Source: an uncultured Alphaproteobacteria bacterium | GTDB taxonomy: Bacteria > Pseudomonadota > Alphaproteobacteria > HIMB59 > GCA-002718135 | Direction of reading: 5' to 3' | DNA length: 64,000 nucleotides | NCBI GenBank assembly: GCA_902588745.1 | Contig: CACIQI010000007.1 | Span: 1-64,000 of the forward strand | Shown here: positions 1-10,105 of the stretch, piece by piece | How the letters are laid out: every line of letters starts with the position of its first letter | Numbering within the stretch: position 1 is the first letter of the stretch | The notes under the pieces: model-generated | What the model was told of the DNA's origin: nothing | The model's database searches: none | Seen by the model: only the letters and a program-made list of their open reading frames with translations | Made by a program: the position numbers and the translations under genes

Positions 1-1
1 T

Positions 2-1087
2 ATACTTCACGAGGGTTTAATTAGTCTAATAAACGACGAATTATTGGAAAAAAATTATGATGATATTGCCGATGATTGTAATTCATCAATGCAAACAAAA
101 AAAGAGTTTTGCGATAATAAAACACAAGGAGGTTGGTTAGGTTTTACAGACAAATATTGGATGTCTGCTTTAATTCCTGATGCTGACCAATCCATTAACG
201 TCAATTATAGGTATGGTAATAATGGACGTGATAGCTATAGGGCAGGTTATGTTGGACAGATATATAAAATTAACTCGGGTGAAAATATATCTTACGGTGG
301 AAAATTATTTGTGGGTGCAAAAAAATTAAATGTCTTAAGTGCTTATGACGAAAATCTCTCTATACCAAGATTTACTGATGCAATTGACTGGGGCTGGTTT
401 AGTTTTTTAACTAAACCTGTTTCATATGCCATTAATTGGTTTTTTGGTTATGCAGGTAATTTTGGTCTAGCAATAATTGCCTTTACCATTTTAATGCGTT
501 TAATTTTATTCCCACTGGCACAAGCATCTTTTAAATCTATGGCAAAGATGAAAAAACTTCAGCCTGATATGCAAAGATTAAAAGAAACATATCCAAATGA
601 CAGACAAAAAATGCAGCAAGAACTAATGGCCTTGTATAAAAGAGAGGGAGCTAATCCTGTCGCGGGTTGTCTACCAATTTTAGTACAAATACCAATTTTC
701 TTCTCTTTATATAAAGTGTTGTTTGTTACGATAGAGATGTATCACGCTCCTTTTTATGGATGGATTCATGATCTTTCTGCACCAGACCCATTAGGCTTAA
801 TGACAATATTTGGATTAGTTCCTTGGGATGTTCCACCTATACTTTCAATAATTGATATTGGTATTCTTCCTATCATTATGGGATTCACTATGTGGTTACA
901 ACAAAAACTAAATCCTGCTCCCGCTGATCCAACACAGGCTAGAATTTTTGCATTACTTCCATTTGTATTTACTTTTGTACTAGCTGGTTTTGCAGCTGGT
1001 TTAGTTTTATATTGGTCAGTGAACAATATTTTATCAATTGCGCAGCAATGGTATATTCAAAGAAGAATTTTAGCCAAAAATGGCTAG
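2..1087 (+). CDS. yidC: Membrane protein insertase YidC, 5'-truncated by window edge
   Basis: Frame is open upstream of the listed TTG at 44 to the window edge (YLHEGLISLINDELLEKNYDD). C-terminal YidC/Oxa1 domain: NFGLAIIAFTILMRLILFPLAQASFKSMAKMKKLQPDMQRLKE, GCLPILVQIPIFFSLYKVL. Confidence 0.96.
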   Translation: MLHEGLISLINDELLEKNYDDIADDCNSSMQTKKEFCDNKTQGGWLGFTDKYWMSALIPDADQSINVNYRYGNNGRDSYRAGYVGQIYKINSGENISYGGKLFVGAKKLNVLSAYDENLSIPRFTDAIDWGWFSFLTKPVSYAINWFFGYAGNFGLAIIAFTILMRLILFPLAQASFKSMAKMKKLQPDMQRLKETYPNDRQKMQQELMALYKREGANPVAGCLPILVQIPIFFSLYKVLFVTIEMYHAPFYGWIHDLSAPDPLGLMTIFGLVPWDVPPILSIIDIGILPIIMGFTMWLQQKLNPAPADPTQARIFALLPFVFTFVLAGFAAGLVLYWSVNNILSIAQQWYIQRRILAKNG

Positions 1088-1700
1088 CTTAAATAAAAAT
1101 TTAAATAACTTTTTTAATAATAATAAGTTTTTGGGTTCCTTTCAGTCATTTAAAGACATTCCTTATTCAGGTATAAAAAAAGAATGTTGTTTTATAGGTA
1201 GATCTAATGTTGGAAAATCTAGTTTAATAAATTCGTTAACTAAAACAAAAAAACTAGCGAAAACTAGTAAAACTCCAGGAAGAACACAGGCTATAAATGT
1301 TTTTTTAATTAGTGAAAAAATAAATATGATTGATTTACCCGGTTATGGTTTTGCCAAAGTATCAAAAGTTGCACGAGAAAATTTAATGATCTTGATTGAA
1401 GAATATATAGAAAATAGAGATACACTTGATCATGTTTTTTTACTCATTGACTCAAAAGTTGGTATCAAAAATTCTGATATTGATATGTTGGATTTATTGA
1501 GCGATTGCTCAAGAAAATTTTCCATAATTTTAACTAAAATAGATAAAATATCTAATAACCATTTAGAATATCAAAAAAAATCAATTTTAAGTTTAATGCA
1601 AAATTATAAAAAATCATTTACGAAAATATATCAATCTGAGACCAAAAAAAATAATGGTATTACAGAGATTCAAAGATCTATATACGGGTTATCACAATAA
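1080..1700 (+). CDS. engB: Ribosome biogenesis GTP-binding protein EngB/YsxC
   Basis: GRSNVGKSSLINSL P-loop, DLPGYGFAKV, LTKIDK; overlaps the yidC 3' end. Confidence 0.93.
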   Translation: MASLNKNLNNFFNNNKFLGSFQSFKDIPYSGIKKECCFIGRSNVGKSSLINSLTKTKKLAKTSKTPGRTQAINVFLISEKINMIDLPGYGFAKVSKVARENLMILIEEYIENRDTLDHVFLLIDSKVGIKNSDIDMLDLLSDCSRKFSIILTKIDKISNNHLEYQKKSILSLMQNYKKSFTKIYQSETKKNNGITEIQRSIYGLSQ

Positions 1701-1702
1701 AT

Positions 1703-2614
1703 ATGAAATTTGATTTTTTATCAGAGAGTGATCAGGCTTATTTTATACATAAAGCCTCAACCTTAGTTGAAGCTCTTCCATACATTCGAGAACATAGTGG
1801 TGATACCATTGTAATAAAATACGGTGGACATGCAATGGGAGATAAAAAACTGTCTGAGAGTTTTTCAAGAGATATTGGATTATTAAAAGAAGTAGGTGTG
1901 TCACCAATTATTATTCATGGTGGAGGACCTCAAATTGGCGAGAGACTTAAATCAAAAAATATATCAACACAATTTGTTGAAGGATTACGAGTTACTGATA
2001 AAGAAACAATTAAGGTAGTTGAAGAAGTATTATCTAAGGATATCAATTCAGAAATTGTAGAATCTATAAGTGCCTCAGGAGGAAAAGCGATAGGAGTATC
2101 TGGTAATGATAACTTAGTCACTGCAACTAAATTGAACGTGGAAATTAAAAATAGTGATTCAAATATTGAAAAGATAATTGATATTGGTTTTGTTGGACAA
2201 CCAATAAAATTAAACAAAGATATGCTAACTAACATTATAAAAAATGGTCAAATACCAGTCATATCTCCTTTAGGTAAGGATGAAAATAATTTTACATATA
2301 ATATTAATGCTGACACTGTTGCGGGTTTTATAGCAGGTGAGTTACAGGCAAGTAAATTATTATTACTAACCGATGTACCTGGAATTTTAGACAAAGATGA
2401 AAAATTAATCTCATCAATAACTTTAGAAGAAGCTAAAAGTATTGCTAATAAAGAATATATTTCTGGAGGTATGAAGCCGAAAATTAATACATGTATTGAT
2501 GCAATGAAAAAAGGTGTTAAAAAATCTACTATTTTAGATGGAAGAATTCCTCATTCAGTAATATTAGAGTTATTCACTGAACATGGAATTGGTACACAAA
2601 TAACAAGTAATTAA
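1703..2614 (+). CDS. argB: Acetylglutamate kinase
   Basis: IVIKYGGHAMGD, PIIIHGGGPQIG, YNINADTVAGFIAGEL, SGGMKPKI motifs. Confidence 0.96.
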   Translation: MKFDFLSESDQAYFIHKASTLVEALPYIREHSGDTIVIKYGGHAMGDKKLSESFSRDIGLLKEVGVSPIIIHGGGPQIGERLKSKNISTQFVEGLRVTDKETIKVVEEVLSKDINSEIVESISASGGKAIGVSGNDNLVTATKLNVEIKNSDSNIEKIIDIGFVGQPIKLNKDMLTNIIKNGQIPVISPLGKDENNFTYNINADTVAGFIAGELQASKLLLLTDVPGILDKDEKLISSITLEEAKSIANKEYISGGMKPKINTCIDAMKKGVKKSTILDGRIPHSVILELFTEHGIGTQITSN

Positions 2615-3289
2615 ATGAGCTTTAAAGATAACATCAATACCTGGATATTTGATCTAGACAACACACTTTACTCTGCTGACAGTGGAATTTTTCAGCAAGT
2701 ACATAAGTTAATGGGTGAATTTGTAGCTAAAAATTTAAATATGGAATTAGCTGAAGCAAAAAAACTACAAGCAAAATATTACAAGCAACATGGCACAACT
2801 CTAAGAGGTATGATGGATAACCATGGCGTAGATCCTGATTATTTTTTAGAAGAAGTTCATAAGTTAGATTACTCAATTGTTGATCCAAATCAAAATCTTA
2901 ATGATGAATTATATAAACTTGAGGGAAGAAAAATTATTTATACAAATGCAAATAAGCAACATGTCTTAGATGTATTAGAAAAAATAAATCTAACAAATTT
3001 TTTTGATGAAATATATGATATTAAAATGGCTGATTATATTCCTAAGCCAGAAATTTCTCCCTATGAAAAAATTATCGACTTATTTAATATAGAACCAAAT
3101 AAATCAGCAATGTTTGATGATATCGCAAAAAATTTAGTTCCAGCAAAAAAAGTTGGTTTTACACCTGTCTGGGTTGATGCTGGTTATGAGAATTTTTCCG
3201 ATGATATTGAAGCATCTAAAGAATATTTAGATTTTCAAACAAGAGATTTGAGTTTATTTTTAAAAGATGTAAATGAGGGTAAAATATGA
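2615..3289 (+). CDS. HAD-superfamily pyrimidine 5'-nucleotidase-like hydrolase
   Basis: [47 protein letters not shown]; start directly abuts the argB stop. Confidence 0.88.
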   Translation: MSFKDNINTWIFDLDNTLYSADSGIFQQVHKLMGEFVAKNLNMELAEAKKLQAKYYKQHGTTLRGMMDNHGVDPDYFLEEVHKLDYSIVDPNQNLNDELYKLEGRKIIYTNANKQHVLDVLEKINLTNFFDEIYDIKMADYIPKPEISPYEKIIDLFNIEPNKSAMFDDIAKNLVPAKKVGFTPVWVDAGYENFSDDIEASKEYLDFQTRDLSLFLKDVNEGKI

Positions 3290-4110
3290 GTGATCTCGAA
3301 AAAATTATAAATGATGCCTTTGAGGATAGAGATAATATTAATGTCAATACTACAGGTGATATTAGAAATGCAGTAGATGAAACTTTAAACAAACTTGATA
3401 GTGGAAGCTTAAGGGTTTGTGAAAAAATTAATAATGAATGGCAAGTTAATCAATGGATTAAAAAGGCAATTCTTTTAAGTTTCAGATTAAATGATAATGA
3501 AATTATTAAAGCATCGCATGCCACTTGGTTTGACAAAGTAGAAAGTAAAACTGCAAATTGGACTAAAGATGATCATCTGAAAGCAGGATTTCGATATGTA
3601 CCAGACGCTGTTGTAAGAAAATCTGCATTTATTGCTAAAGGTGTTGTTTTAATGCCCTCCTTTGTAAATCTTGGTGCATATGTTGATGAAGGAACAATGA
3701 TTGATACTTGGGCAACAGTTGGCTCATGTGCACAAATAGGTAAAAACTGTCATATTTCTGGAGGCGCTGGTATTGGCGGTGTACTTGAACCTCTTCAAGC
3801 AAATCCTGTGATTATTGAAGACAATTGTTTTATTGGAGCAAGAAGTGAAGTGGCTGAAGGTGTTATTATTGGTGAAGGTGCGGTTTTATCAATGGGTGTA
3901 TTTATTGGAGCATCTACAAAAATAGTTGATCGATCAACTGGAGAAATTCATATGGGAAAAGTTCCAGCGTATTCAGTTGTGGTACCAGGTGCGTTACCAG
4001 GAAAAAAAGAGGGGGATATTAATCCTTCTTTATACTGTGCTGTTATTGTTAAAAGAGTTGATGAAAAAACTAGAAGCAAAACATCAATCAATGATCTTTT
4101 AAGAGATTAA
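3286..4110 (+). CDS. dapD: 2,3,4,5-tetrahydropyridine-2,6-dicarboxylate N-succinyltransferase
   Basis: Left-handed beta-helix hexapeptides, [40 protein letters not shown]. Confidence 0.97.
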   Translation: MSDLEKIINDAFEDRDNINVNTTGDIRNAVDETLNKLDSGSLRVCEKINNEWQVNQWIKKAILLSFRLNDNEIIKASHATWFDKVESKTANWTKDDHLKAGFRYVPDAVVRKSAFIAKGVVLMPSFVNLGAYVDEGTMIDTWATVGSCAQIGKNCHISGGAGIGGVLEPLQANPVIIEDNCFIGARSEVAEGVIIGEGAVLSMGVFIGASTKIVDRSTGEIHMGKVPAYSVVVPGALPGKKEGDINPSLYCAVIVKRVDEKTRSKTSINDLLRD

Positions 4111-5288
4111 TGTCAGAAATTAATTTTGATCCAGTTACTCTTACACAATCCTTAGTTGAATGCGCAAGTGTAACTCCAAAAGATGAGGGTGCTTTAACAG
4201 TCGTTGCAAATCATCTAAATGCTATAGGATGTGAATGTCATCCATTAACTTTCTCTGGAAACAATTCTTATGAAGTAAATAATTTATTTGCAACAGTAGG
4301 AAATGAAGGAAAACATTTTGCTTATGCTGGTCATACAGATGTAGTTCCTGTAGGTAATGAAAGTTCATGGAAATACCCTCCTTTTTCTGCACAAATAGAT
4401 GGAGGCAAACTTTATGGAAGAGGTAGCGAAGATATGAAAAGCAGTGTTGCTTGTTTCATCAGTGCCACTAAAAGATTTGTAGAAAAATATAAAAATTTTC
4501 CAGGAAAGATTTCCTTTATTATTACAGGTGATGAAGAAAGAGATTCTGTAAATGGCACACCAAGAATTCTAGAATGGGCAAGTAAACAAAATTATAAATT
4601 TGATCATTGCCTTGTTGGTGAACCAACTTCTAAAAATGAGGTCGGCGATAAAGTTAAAATTGGAAGAAGAGGATCAGTTAGTTTCTTTTTTCAGGTAAAA
4701 GGTATTCAAGGACATACGGCGAATTCTCATTTAGCTGAAAATTCTTCACATCACTTAGTGAATTTATTAAATAGTATATTAGAAGAGCCGCTAGATGAAG
4801 GTAATAAAAATTTTTTACCAACATCAGTTCAAATTGCTACTATTGATATTGGCAATCCTGTTCAAAACGTAATTCCAGAATTAGCTAAAGCAACAGTTAA
4901 TATTAGATTTAATGATATGCACTCATCAGACTCACTTATTAAATGGATTGATAATAAAATAGAAAAGATTTTCTCTAAACTGGAAAACGCTAGTTGCACT
5001 TATACATATGATGCAACAGCTGAGTCATTTTTGAATAAAGCGGGTGATTTATATAATATTATTTCAAAATCAATTTCTGATGTTACAGGCAGAAATAGCC
5101 CGCCTGAACAAGCAACCGATGGTGGTACTTCTGATGCAAGATATATAAAGAACTATTGTGAAGTAGTAGAGCTAGGTCTAAGAAATCAAACTCTTCATAA
5201 AGTAGATGAATTTGTTTTTGTTGAAGATATTATTAAACTAGAAAGTATTTATTTTAGAATTTTAGAAAATTATTTTGATGTCAATTAA
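4110..5288 (+). CDS. dapE: Succinyl-diaminopimelate desuccinylase
   Basis: M20 peptidase: YAGHTDVVPVG, GRGSEDMKSSVACF, TGDEERDS, GGTSDARYI; next to dapD. Confidence 0.96.
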   Translation: MSEINFDPVTLTQSLVECASVTPKDEGALTVVANHLNAIGCECHPLTFSGNNSYEVNNLFATVGNEGKHFAYAGHTDVVPVGNESSWKYPPFSAQIDGGKLYGRGSEDMKSSVACFISATKRFVEKYKNFPGKISFIITGDEERDSVNGTPRILEWASKQNYKFDHCLVGEPTSKNEVGDKVKIGRRGSVSFFFQVKGIQGHTANSHLAENSSHHLVNLLNSILEEPLDEGNKNFLPTSVQIATIDIGNPVQNVIPELAKATVNIRFNDMHSSDSLIKWIDNKIEKIFSKLENASCTYTYDATAESFLNKAGDLYNIISKSISDVTGRNSPPEQATDGGTSDARYIKNYCEVVELGLRNQTLHKVDEFVFVEDIIKLESIYFRILENYFDVN

Positions 5289-6217
5289 TATCCATTAGAT
5301 GGATTAACATCTGATTTTACGTTTTTATTTTTCCTTAGTTTTTTATATTTGGAGTGCATGTATTTAACAGAAGGCTCTATCGCGGTTACACCTGCTACAT
5401 GTGGTGTAATTGTTACATTTGGTAATTTCCAAAATTGACTACTTGATTTTAAAGGTTCATTTTTAAAGACATCCAAATAAGCATAAAAATTTTTGTTTTT
5501 CTTTAAATGATTTAAAAGGTCATTCTCTTGAATTACATTACCTCTACCTATATTTATTAAGCAAGAATTTTTTTTCATATTCTTTAAAAACTTTTTATCT
5601 ATTATATTATTCGTTTGAGGTGTTGATGGTAAAATAGACACAATAACATCAGAGCTTTTAATAAAACTTATAATATTTTTACCGGTATATATTTTTATGT
5701 TTTTTACTTTTTTTTGATTTTTTTTATACGCTATAACATTATAATTTAATTTATTTAGTAATCTTGCAATATGATTACCAAGAAAGCCTAGACCTAAAAT
5801 ACCTACTGTTAAATTTTTATTATCAATTGGTGTCCTTTCTCCAGACCAGTAATGTTTACTTTGAGAATTTTGAAAAATTTTAAAATTTAATTGATAATTT
5901 AGTATTTGAGCTAGAGAATAATTAGCTATTCTCTCACCCATTTCCTCATCTTTTATTCTGATTATAGGAATTTTCTTATTATAATTCTTTAGTTTTAAAA
6001 TATGATCTACACCAGCACCCATAGAAAAAATAACTTTAAGATTTTTTAGTCTTGAAAGAATATCATCTGGCAGATTCCAAATTATAGCACAGTTTACATC
6101 ATTAAATTTTTTATAATCTTTTATAGAAATTATTTTTTCTTTTTTAAAATATTTTTTTATTGTTTTTTTCCAAACATCTATTTTATCAAATGTTGTATTA
6201 TGAAATAATATTGTCAT
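5285..6217 (-). CDS. D-2-hydroxyacid dehydrogenase, glyoxylate/hydroxypyruvate reductase A-like
   Basis: VGILGLGFLGNHIARLLNKLNYNV Rossmann motif, LINIGRGNVIQENDLL, LDVFKNEPLKSSSQFWKLPNVTITPHVAG. Confidence 0.88.
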   Translation of the reverse strand: MTILFHNTTFDKIDVWKKTIKKYFKKEKIISIKDYKKFNDVNCAIIWNLPDDILSRLKNLKVIFSMGAGVDHILKLKNYNKKIPIIRIKDEEMGERIANYSLAQILNYQLNFKIFQNSQSKHYWSGERTPIDNKNLTVGILGLGFLGNHIARLLNKLNYNVIAYKKNQKKVKNIKIYTGKNIISFIKSSDVIVSILPSTPQTNNIIDKKFLKNMKKNSCLINIGRGNVIQENDLLNHLKKNKNFYAYLDVFKNEPLKSSSQFWKLPNVTITPHVAGVTAIEPSVKYMHSKYKKLRKNKNVKSDVNPSNGY

Positions 6218-7317
6218 TGAATTTCTTTAATTAAATCATTGTATTTTTTGATTTGAATATCCCAGTTAAGTTCATTTTCTGCTCTAATTTTAGCATTTTG
6301 ACCAAGTTTTAATCTGTTTTCTTTATTATCTATTAAGCTTTTTATTGCTTCATCTAATTCATCAATATCTTTTATTATTAAGCCTGTTTTATTGTGTATT
6401 ACTGCTTCAGGAGTACCACCTATATTAGATGCTATTGATGGTATTTTGAAATTTGCTGCCTCTATGTAGGCTATACCAAATCCTTCAATTGATTTCGCTG
6501 AACTCTCATCTAGAGTTGGCATTATCATTAAATCAGTATTAGAGAATATATAATTTTTTTGGTTTTCATTTACTGTACCAACTAAATTTACATGATCTTG
6601 AAGATTGTATTCTTTAATTTTATTTTTAATACTATCTAGCTCGTCACCTTCACCAGCAATTATGTATTGAATATCAGGAAAATATTTTTTTAAGTTCATT
6701 ATAGATTTTAAGATTAAAGCATGACCTTTTCTCTTTTCAAGTCTTGCAAGAGTAAGTAATGTTGGTGAGCCTTGATTTAAATTTATATTTTCTTCAATAT
6801 AATTTTTTTTAATATTTATACCTGGGTATATTATTTTAACATTTTTAAAATTATTACTTAATTTATTTAGTAAATTTTTCGTGTAGCTTGAATTTACTAC
6901 TATTGCATTTACTTGTTCTAATATTTTTTTTACACGTTTATGATGTTTATCGTTTTTAATTATTATTTCATTACCATGAGCTAAACTGATAACTGGTATT
7001 TTATTTTTCTTAAGAAAATCTATTGCTACTTCAAGGCTTTTCCAACTATCACTAATTACTGCATCAATTTTTGATGAAACATGTATTTTTTTAAGTTCAT
7101 TAAATTTTTTTCTATTTCTTAAAAACTTTATACCTCGAAATCTTTTTGTAGAAAAATTTATTTCATTTTGATCAAAAATATTATCTTCTTTAAAATTTTG
7201 TTGATCTGCTAATACAATTACATCTTTGAAACGACTTAGATGCAATGCTAAATTGTACATTAGGGTTTCTATCCCTCCAACTCTTGATGGAAAACATTGT
7301 GTTAATATAATTATCAT
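6214..7317 (-). CDS. Glycosyltransferase family 4 protein
   Basis: N-terminal GGIETLMYNLALHL, LTLARLEKRKGHALILKS, YIAGEGDELDSIK, EGFGIAYIEAANFKIPSIASNIGGTPEAV. Confidence 0.9.
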   Translation of the reverse strand: MIIILTQCFPSRVGGIETLMYNLALHLSRFKDVIVLADQQNFKEDNIFDQNEINFSTKRFRGIKFLRNRKKFNELKKIHVSSKIDAVISDSWKSLEVAIDFLKKNKIPVISLAHGNEIIIKNDKHHKRVKKILEQVNAIVVNSSYTKNLLNKLSNNFKNVKIIYPGINIKKNYIEENINLNQGSPTLLTLARLEKRKGHALILKSIMNLKKYFPDIQYIIAGEGDELDSIKNKIKEYNLQDHVNLVGTVNENQKNYIFSNTDLMIMPTLDESSAKSIEGFGIAYIEAANFKIPSIASNIGGTPEAVIHNKTGLIIKDIDELDEAIKSLIDNKENRLKLGQNAKIRAENELNWDIQIKKYNDLIKEIQ

Positions 7318-7338
7318 TAAAATTTAAAGAATTTAAAA

Positions 7339-8346
7339 TTACGATATATTAATATCGATTGGAGTACCTTTAGCAATTGATTCCTTCATCGCAAATACGA
7401 CTCTTTCTGCTTCTAAAGCAGCCTGTAAATTTACTGCTGGTTTTTGATCAAAAACGCAATCCTCAATAAATTTATCTAAGCCTCTCTTTAAGCACCCATC
7501 AACTTTTGAATCTATAGTTGGCCAATTAGCAATATCTGGCTTCATATAATTTGTTTCTGTTTGCATCTGCAAACCCATTGATGATCCTTCTATAATAATT
7601 GATCCTTTATCACCTATAACATGAAGTGCTGGGTCTAGTGGTTCAGGTTGATTTTTAGGCAAAACCCAAGATGTTTCAAAGGATGCTAAACTTCCATCAT
7701 CAAATTTCATGATTGCCATTACAGCATCATGCGAGTCATATTCCTTACATTCTCTAATAACTGCCTCTGCAAAAACTCTTACTGGCTTTGATTTATTAAT
7801 GGACATAGTCATTTGAATATCATGAATCAAAGTTGAGGATAAAAGGTCAGTCCATGGAGCATAAATTTCAATTCCAAACCTGTTACCCCTTCTTCGTGCA
7901 AAACAAGATACGATATTGCCAATTTCATCATTTTTAACTTTTTCTTTCATTAATTTATATCGCGGATCTTCATGAAGAATAAAATTTACAGAAATAATTT
8001 TTTTATGATCTTTTATTTTATCAACTAACTCATGTATTTTTTCCAAATTTCTACCGAGAGGTTTTTCTAGTAAAATTTTTAAACCTCTTTTTACTGACAT
8101 AACAGCAGGCTCTATTCTGATTTGTTCAGGTGTAGCAATACTAATAGCATCTAATGTCTCAGTGTTTATTAATTTTGTAAAATCTTCATAAGCTTTACAA
8201 TTAAATGATTGTGCAACAGAATTAACCTTTTCTTTATCAACATCACAAACAGCTACAAGCTCAGAATTAGGATTTCTAAAAAAAGCTTCTGCATGAAATG
8301 TACCAACTAGACCAGTTCCAATAACTGCAATTTTTAATTTACTCAT
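7339..8346 (-). CDS. Gfo/Idh/MocA family NAD(P)-dependent oxidoreductase
   Basis: IAVIGTGLVGTFHAEAFFRNPNSELVAVCD, ISIATPEQ, LLEKPLGRNL, TLIHDIQMTM. Confidence 0.92.
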   Translation of the reverse strand: MSKLKIAVIGTGLVGTFHAEAFFRNPNSELVAVCDVDKEKVNSVAQSFNCKAYEDFTKLINTETLDAISIATPEQIRIEPAVMSVKRGLKILLEKPLGRNLEKIHELVDKIKDHKKIISVNFILHEDPRYKLMKEKVKNDEIGNIVSCFARRRGNRFGIEIYAPWTDLLSSTLIHDIQMTMSINKSKPVRVFAEAVIRECKEYDSHDAVMAIMKFDDGSLASFETSWVLPKNQPEPLDPALHVIGDKGSIIIEGSSMGLQMQTETNYMKPDIANWPTIDSKVDGCLKRGLDKFIEDCVFDQKPAVNLQAALEAERVVFAMKESIAKGTPIDINIS

Positions 8347-9179
8347 TATTTATCACTTCCCGATAATACTACTTTTGTAATATATTGTTGGAAAAAAATC
8401 ATTAGTATTGTGACTGGAATTAAAGTAATTATTGCTGCTGCAGCTTGTTGACCAATTTTAATGTCTATAGTGCTCCTAAACAATCCAAGAGCTACTGTAG
8501 AAATTTTCAAATTATTAGTAAATATTAAAGGTGTTAAAAATTCAACCCAAGATAAAATAAATGCAAATATGAAGGCTGCTATTAAACCAGGTCTCAATAA
8601 AGGGAAAATGATGTGAATTAAAAGTTGTAGAGTAGAACAACCATCAATTTTTGCAGCCTCCTCCACCTCAACAGGTAGTTTATCAATAAATGATTTTAAA
8701 ATCCAAATAACAAAAGGTAATGTAAAGGCAGTATACGGAACAACTAGACTTAAAATAGTGTCATCTAGTTGATATGAAACTAATATAACAAATAAGGGAA
8801 TTACAAAAAGTATTGTTGGAAGAAAATAAATAGAAATTAAAGTTCCAAGAATAATATTTTTAGCTGGTAAATTTAATCTTGCAAGTGAGTATGATGCCGG
8901 AAAAGCTAAAATTATGCATAAAAAAGACGTGAGGAATGAAACAATAAGACTATTTTTAATACCCTCATAAATATTAGATATATGATTAGGTTTCAAAACC
9001 TCAGCAAAATGAGTAAATATAATTTCTGTTGGAAAAAAAGACAAATTTCTAGATCTAATTATATTTTCAGGTTGTATGCTTGTTAATATTAAACCGTATA
9101 GTGGAAAAAACATTATCAAAAATACTATGAGAGCAGAAAAATAAATAAAAAAATTTTTTAGAATCAAATTTTTTTTCAT
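8346..9179 (-). CDS. Carbohydrate ABC transporter permease (MalG-like)
   Basis: Six hydrophobic segments and EAA motif EEAAKIDGCSTLQLLIHIIFPLLRPGL. Confidence 0.93.
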   Translation of the reverse strand: MKKNLILKNFFIYFSALIVFLIMFFPLYGLILTSIQPENIIRSRNLSFFPTEIIFTHFAEVLKPNHISNIYEGIKNSLIVSFLTSFLCIILAFPASYSLARLNLPAKNIILGTLISIYFLPTILFVIPLFVILVSYQLDDTILSLVVPYTAFTLPFVIWILKSFIDKLPVEVEEAAKIDGCSTLQLLIHIIFPLLRPGLIAAFIFAFILSWVEFLTPLIFTNNLKISTVALGLFRSTIDIKIGQQAAAAIITLIPVTILMIFFQQYITKVVLSGSDK

Positions 9180-10105
9180 TTATTACCCCAAAAAAATTTT
9201 ATTAAAAATCTTGAAATAGTTGGAATTAATACAACAGCTAAAGTAATTATTAGCAAAACATAGGCTGCTGCTGAAGCTCGGCCTAGATTAAAAGTTTCAA
9301 ATGCTTCTTGATAAATAAAATAATTTAATGTTGTTGTTCCACCCCCTGGCCCCCCTCTTGTAAGAACAAAAATTGTATCAAATGATTTCATTGCTAAAAC
9401 AAATTGTATCAAGAAAAGTGGTATCGCAATTGGTAACATTAAAGGAAATAAAATGTTAGAGAACCTTTGAAATACATTTGCTCCATCAACAGCAGCAGCC
9501 TCAAAAACTTCCGAGGGTAAACTTTGAAGTCCTGATAAAAAAAATAATGTCATGAAAGGAATTGCTTTCCAGATTTCAGCAATAGCTATTACATGAAGGG
9601 CTACTAATGGATCTGCTAACCAAATTTTGTAACCTGATATGACCCCTAATTGATATAATAAAGCATTTAAAAACCCAGTATCAGCATGAAACATTTGTCC
9701 CCACAGTACACCAGAAACAACAGATGGCACTGCCCACGGTAATACAATCATGACTCTTAAAAATGCTTTTCCAATAAATTTTTCATTTAAAAGAAGTGCG
9801 ATCAAGAAAGAAAGTATTGTTGTACACACGCAGATCAAAAACCCGAAGTAAATAGTTCTTAAGACAGAACTTGTAAAAAAATAATTACTTATTAAAAATT
9901 CAAAGTTTTTAAATTGAATAAATTTTTTTATTTTTAAGCGAATTATATCATATTCGGCAAAACTTATTACAAAAGTAAATATAGCTGGATATAAATAAGT
10001 TATAAAAACTAGAATTAAAGAAGGAAGTATTAGTGTGAAAGCAAGAATTTTTTCTCTTGAAAATTTGAATTGAGAATTACTTGGTTGATTTAAAAGATCT
10101 GTCAT
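9176..10105 (-). CDS. Carbohydrate ABC transporter permease (MalF-like)
   Basis: EAA motif FEAAAVDGANVFQRFSNILFPLMLP; TRGGPGGGTTTLNYFIYQEAF. Confidence 0.93.
   Translation of the reverse strand: MTDLLNQPSNSQFKFSREKILAFTLILPSLILVFITYLYPAIFTFVISFAEYDIIRLKIKKFIQFKNFEFLISNYFFTSSVLRTIYFGFLICVCTTILSFLIALLLNEKFIGKAFLRVMIVLPWAVPSVVSGVLWGQMFHADTGFLNALLYQLGVISGYKIWLADPLVALHVIAIAEIWKAIPFMTLFFLSGLQSLPSEVFEAAAVDGANVFQRFSNILFPLMLPIAIPLFLIQFVLAMKSFDTIFVLTRGGPGGGTTTLNYFIYQEAFETFNLGRASAAAYVLLIITLAVVLIPTISRFLIKFFWGNK

Noticed and set aside
766-1026. Minus-strand ORF inside yidC, and similar antisense ORFs (e.g. 1930-2235, 13115-13339, 46491-46769, 59541-59783)
   Set aside because: All lie wholly opposite strong conserved genes, show no domain-like motifs and are expected from low stop density opposite AT-rich coding sequence.
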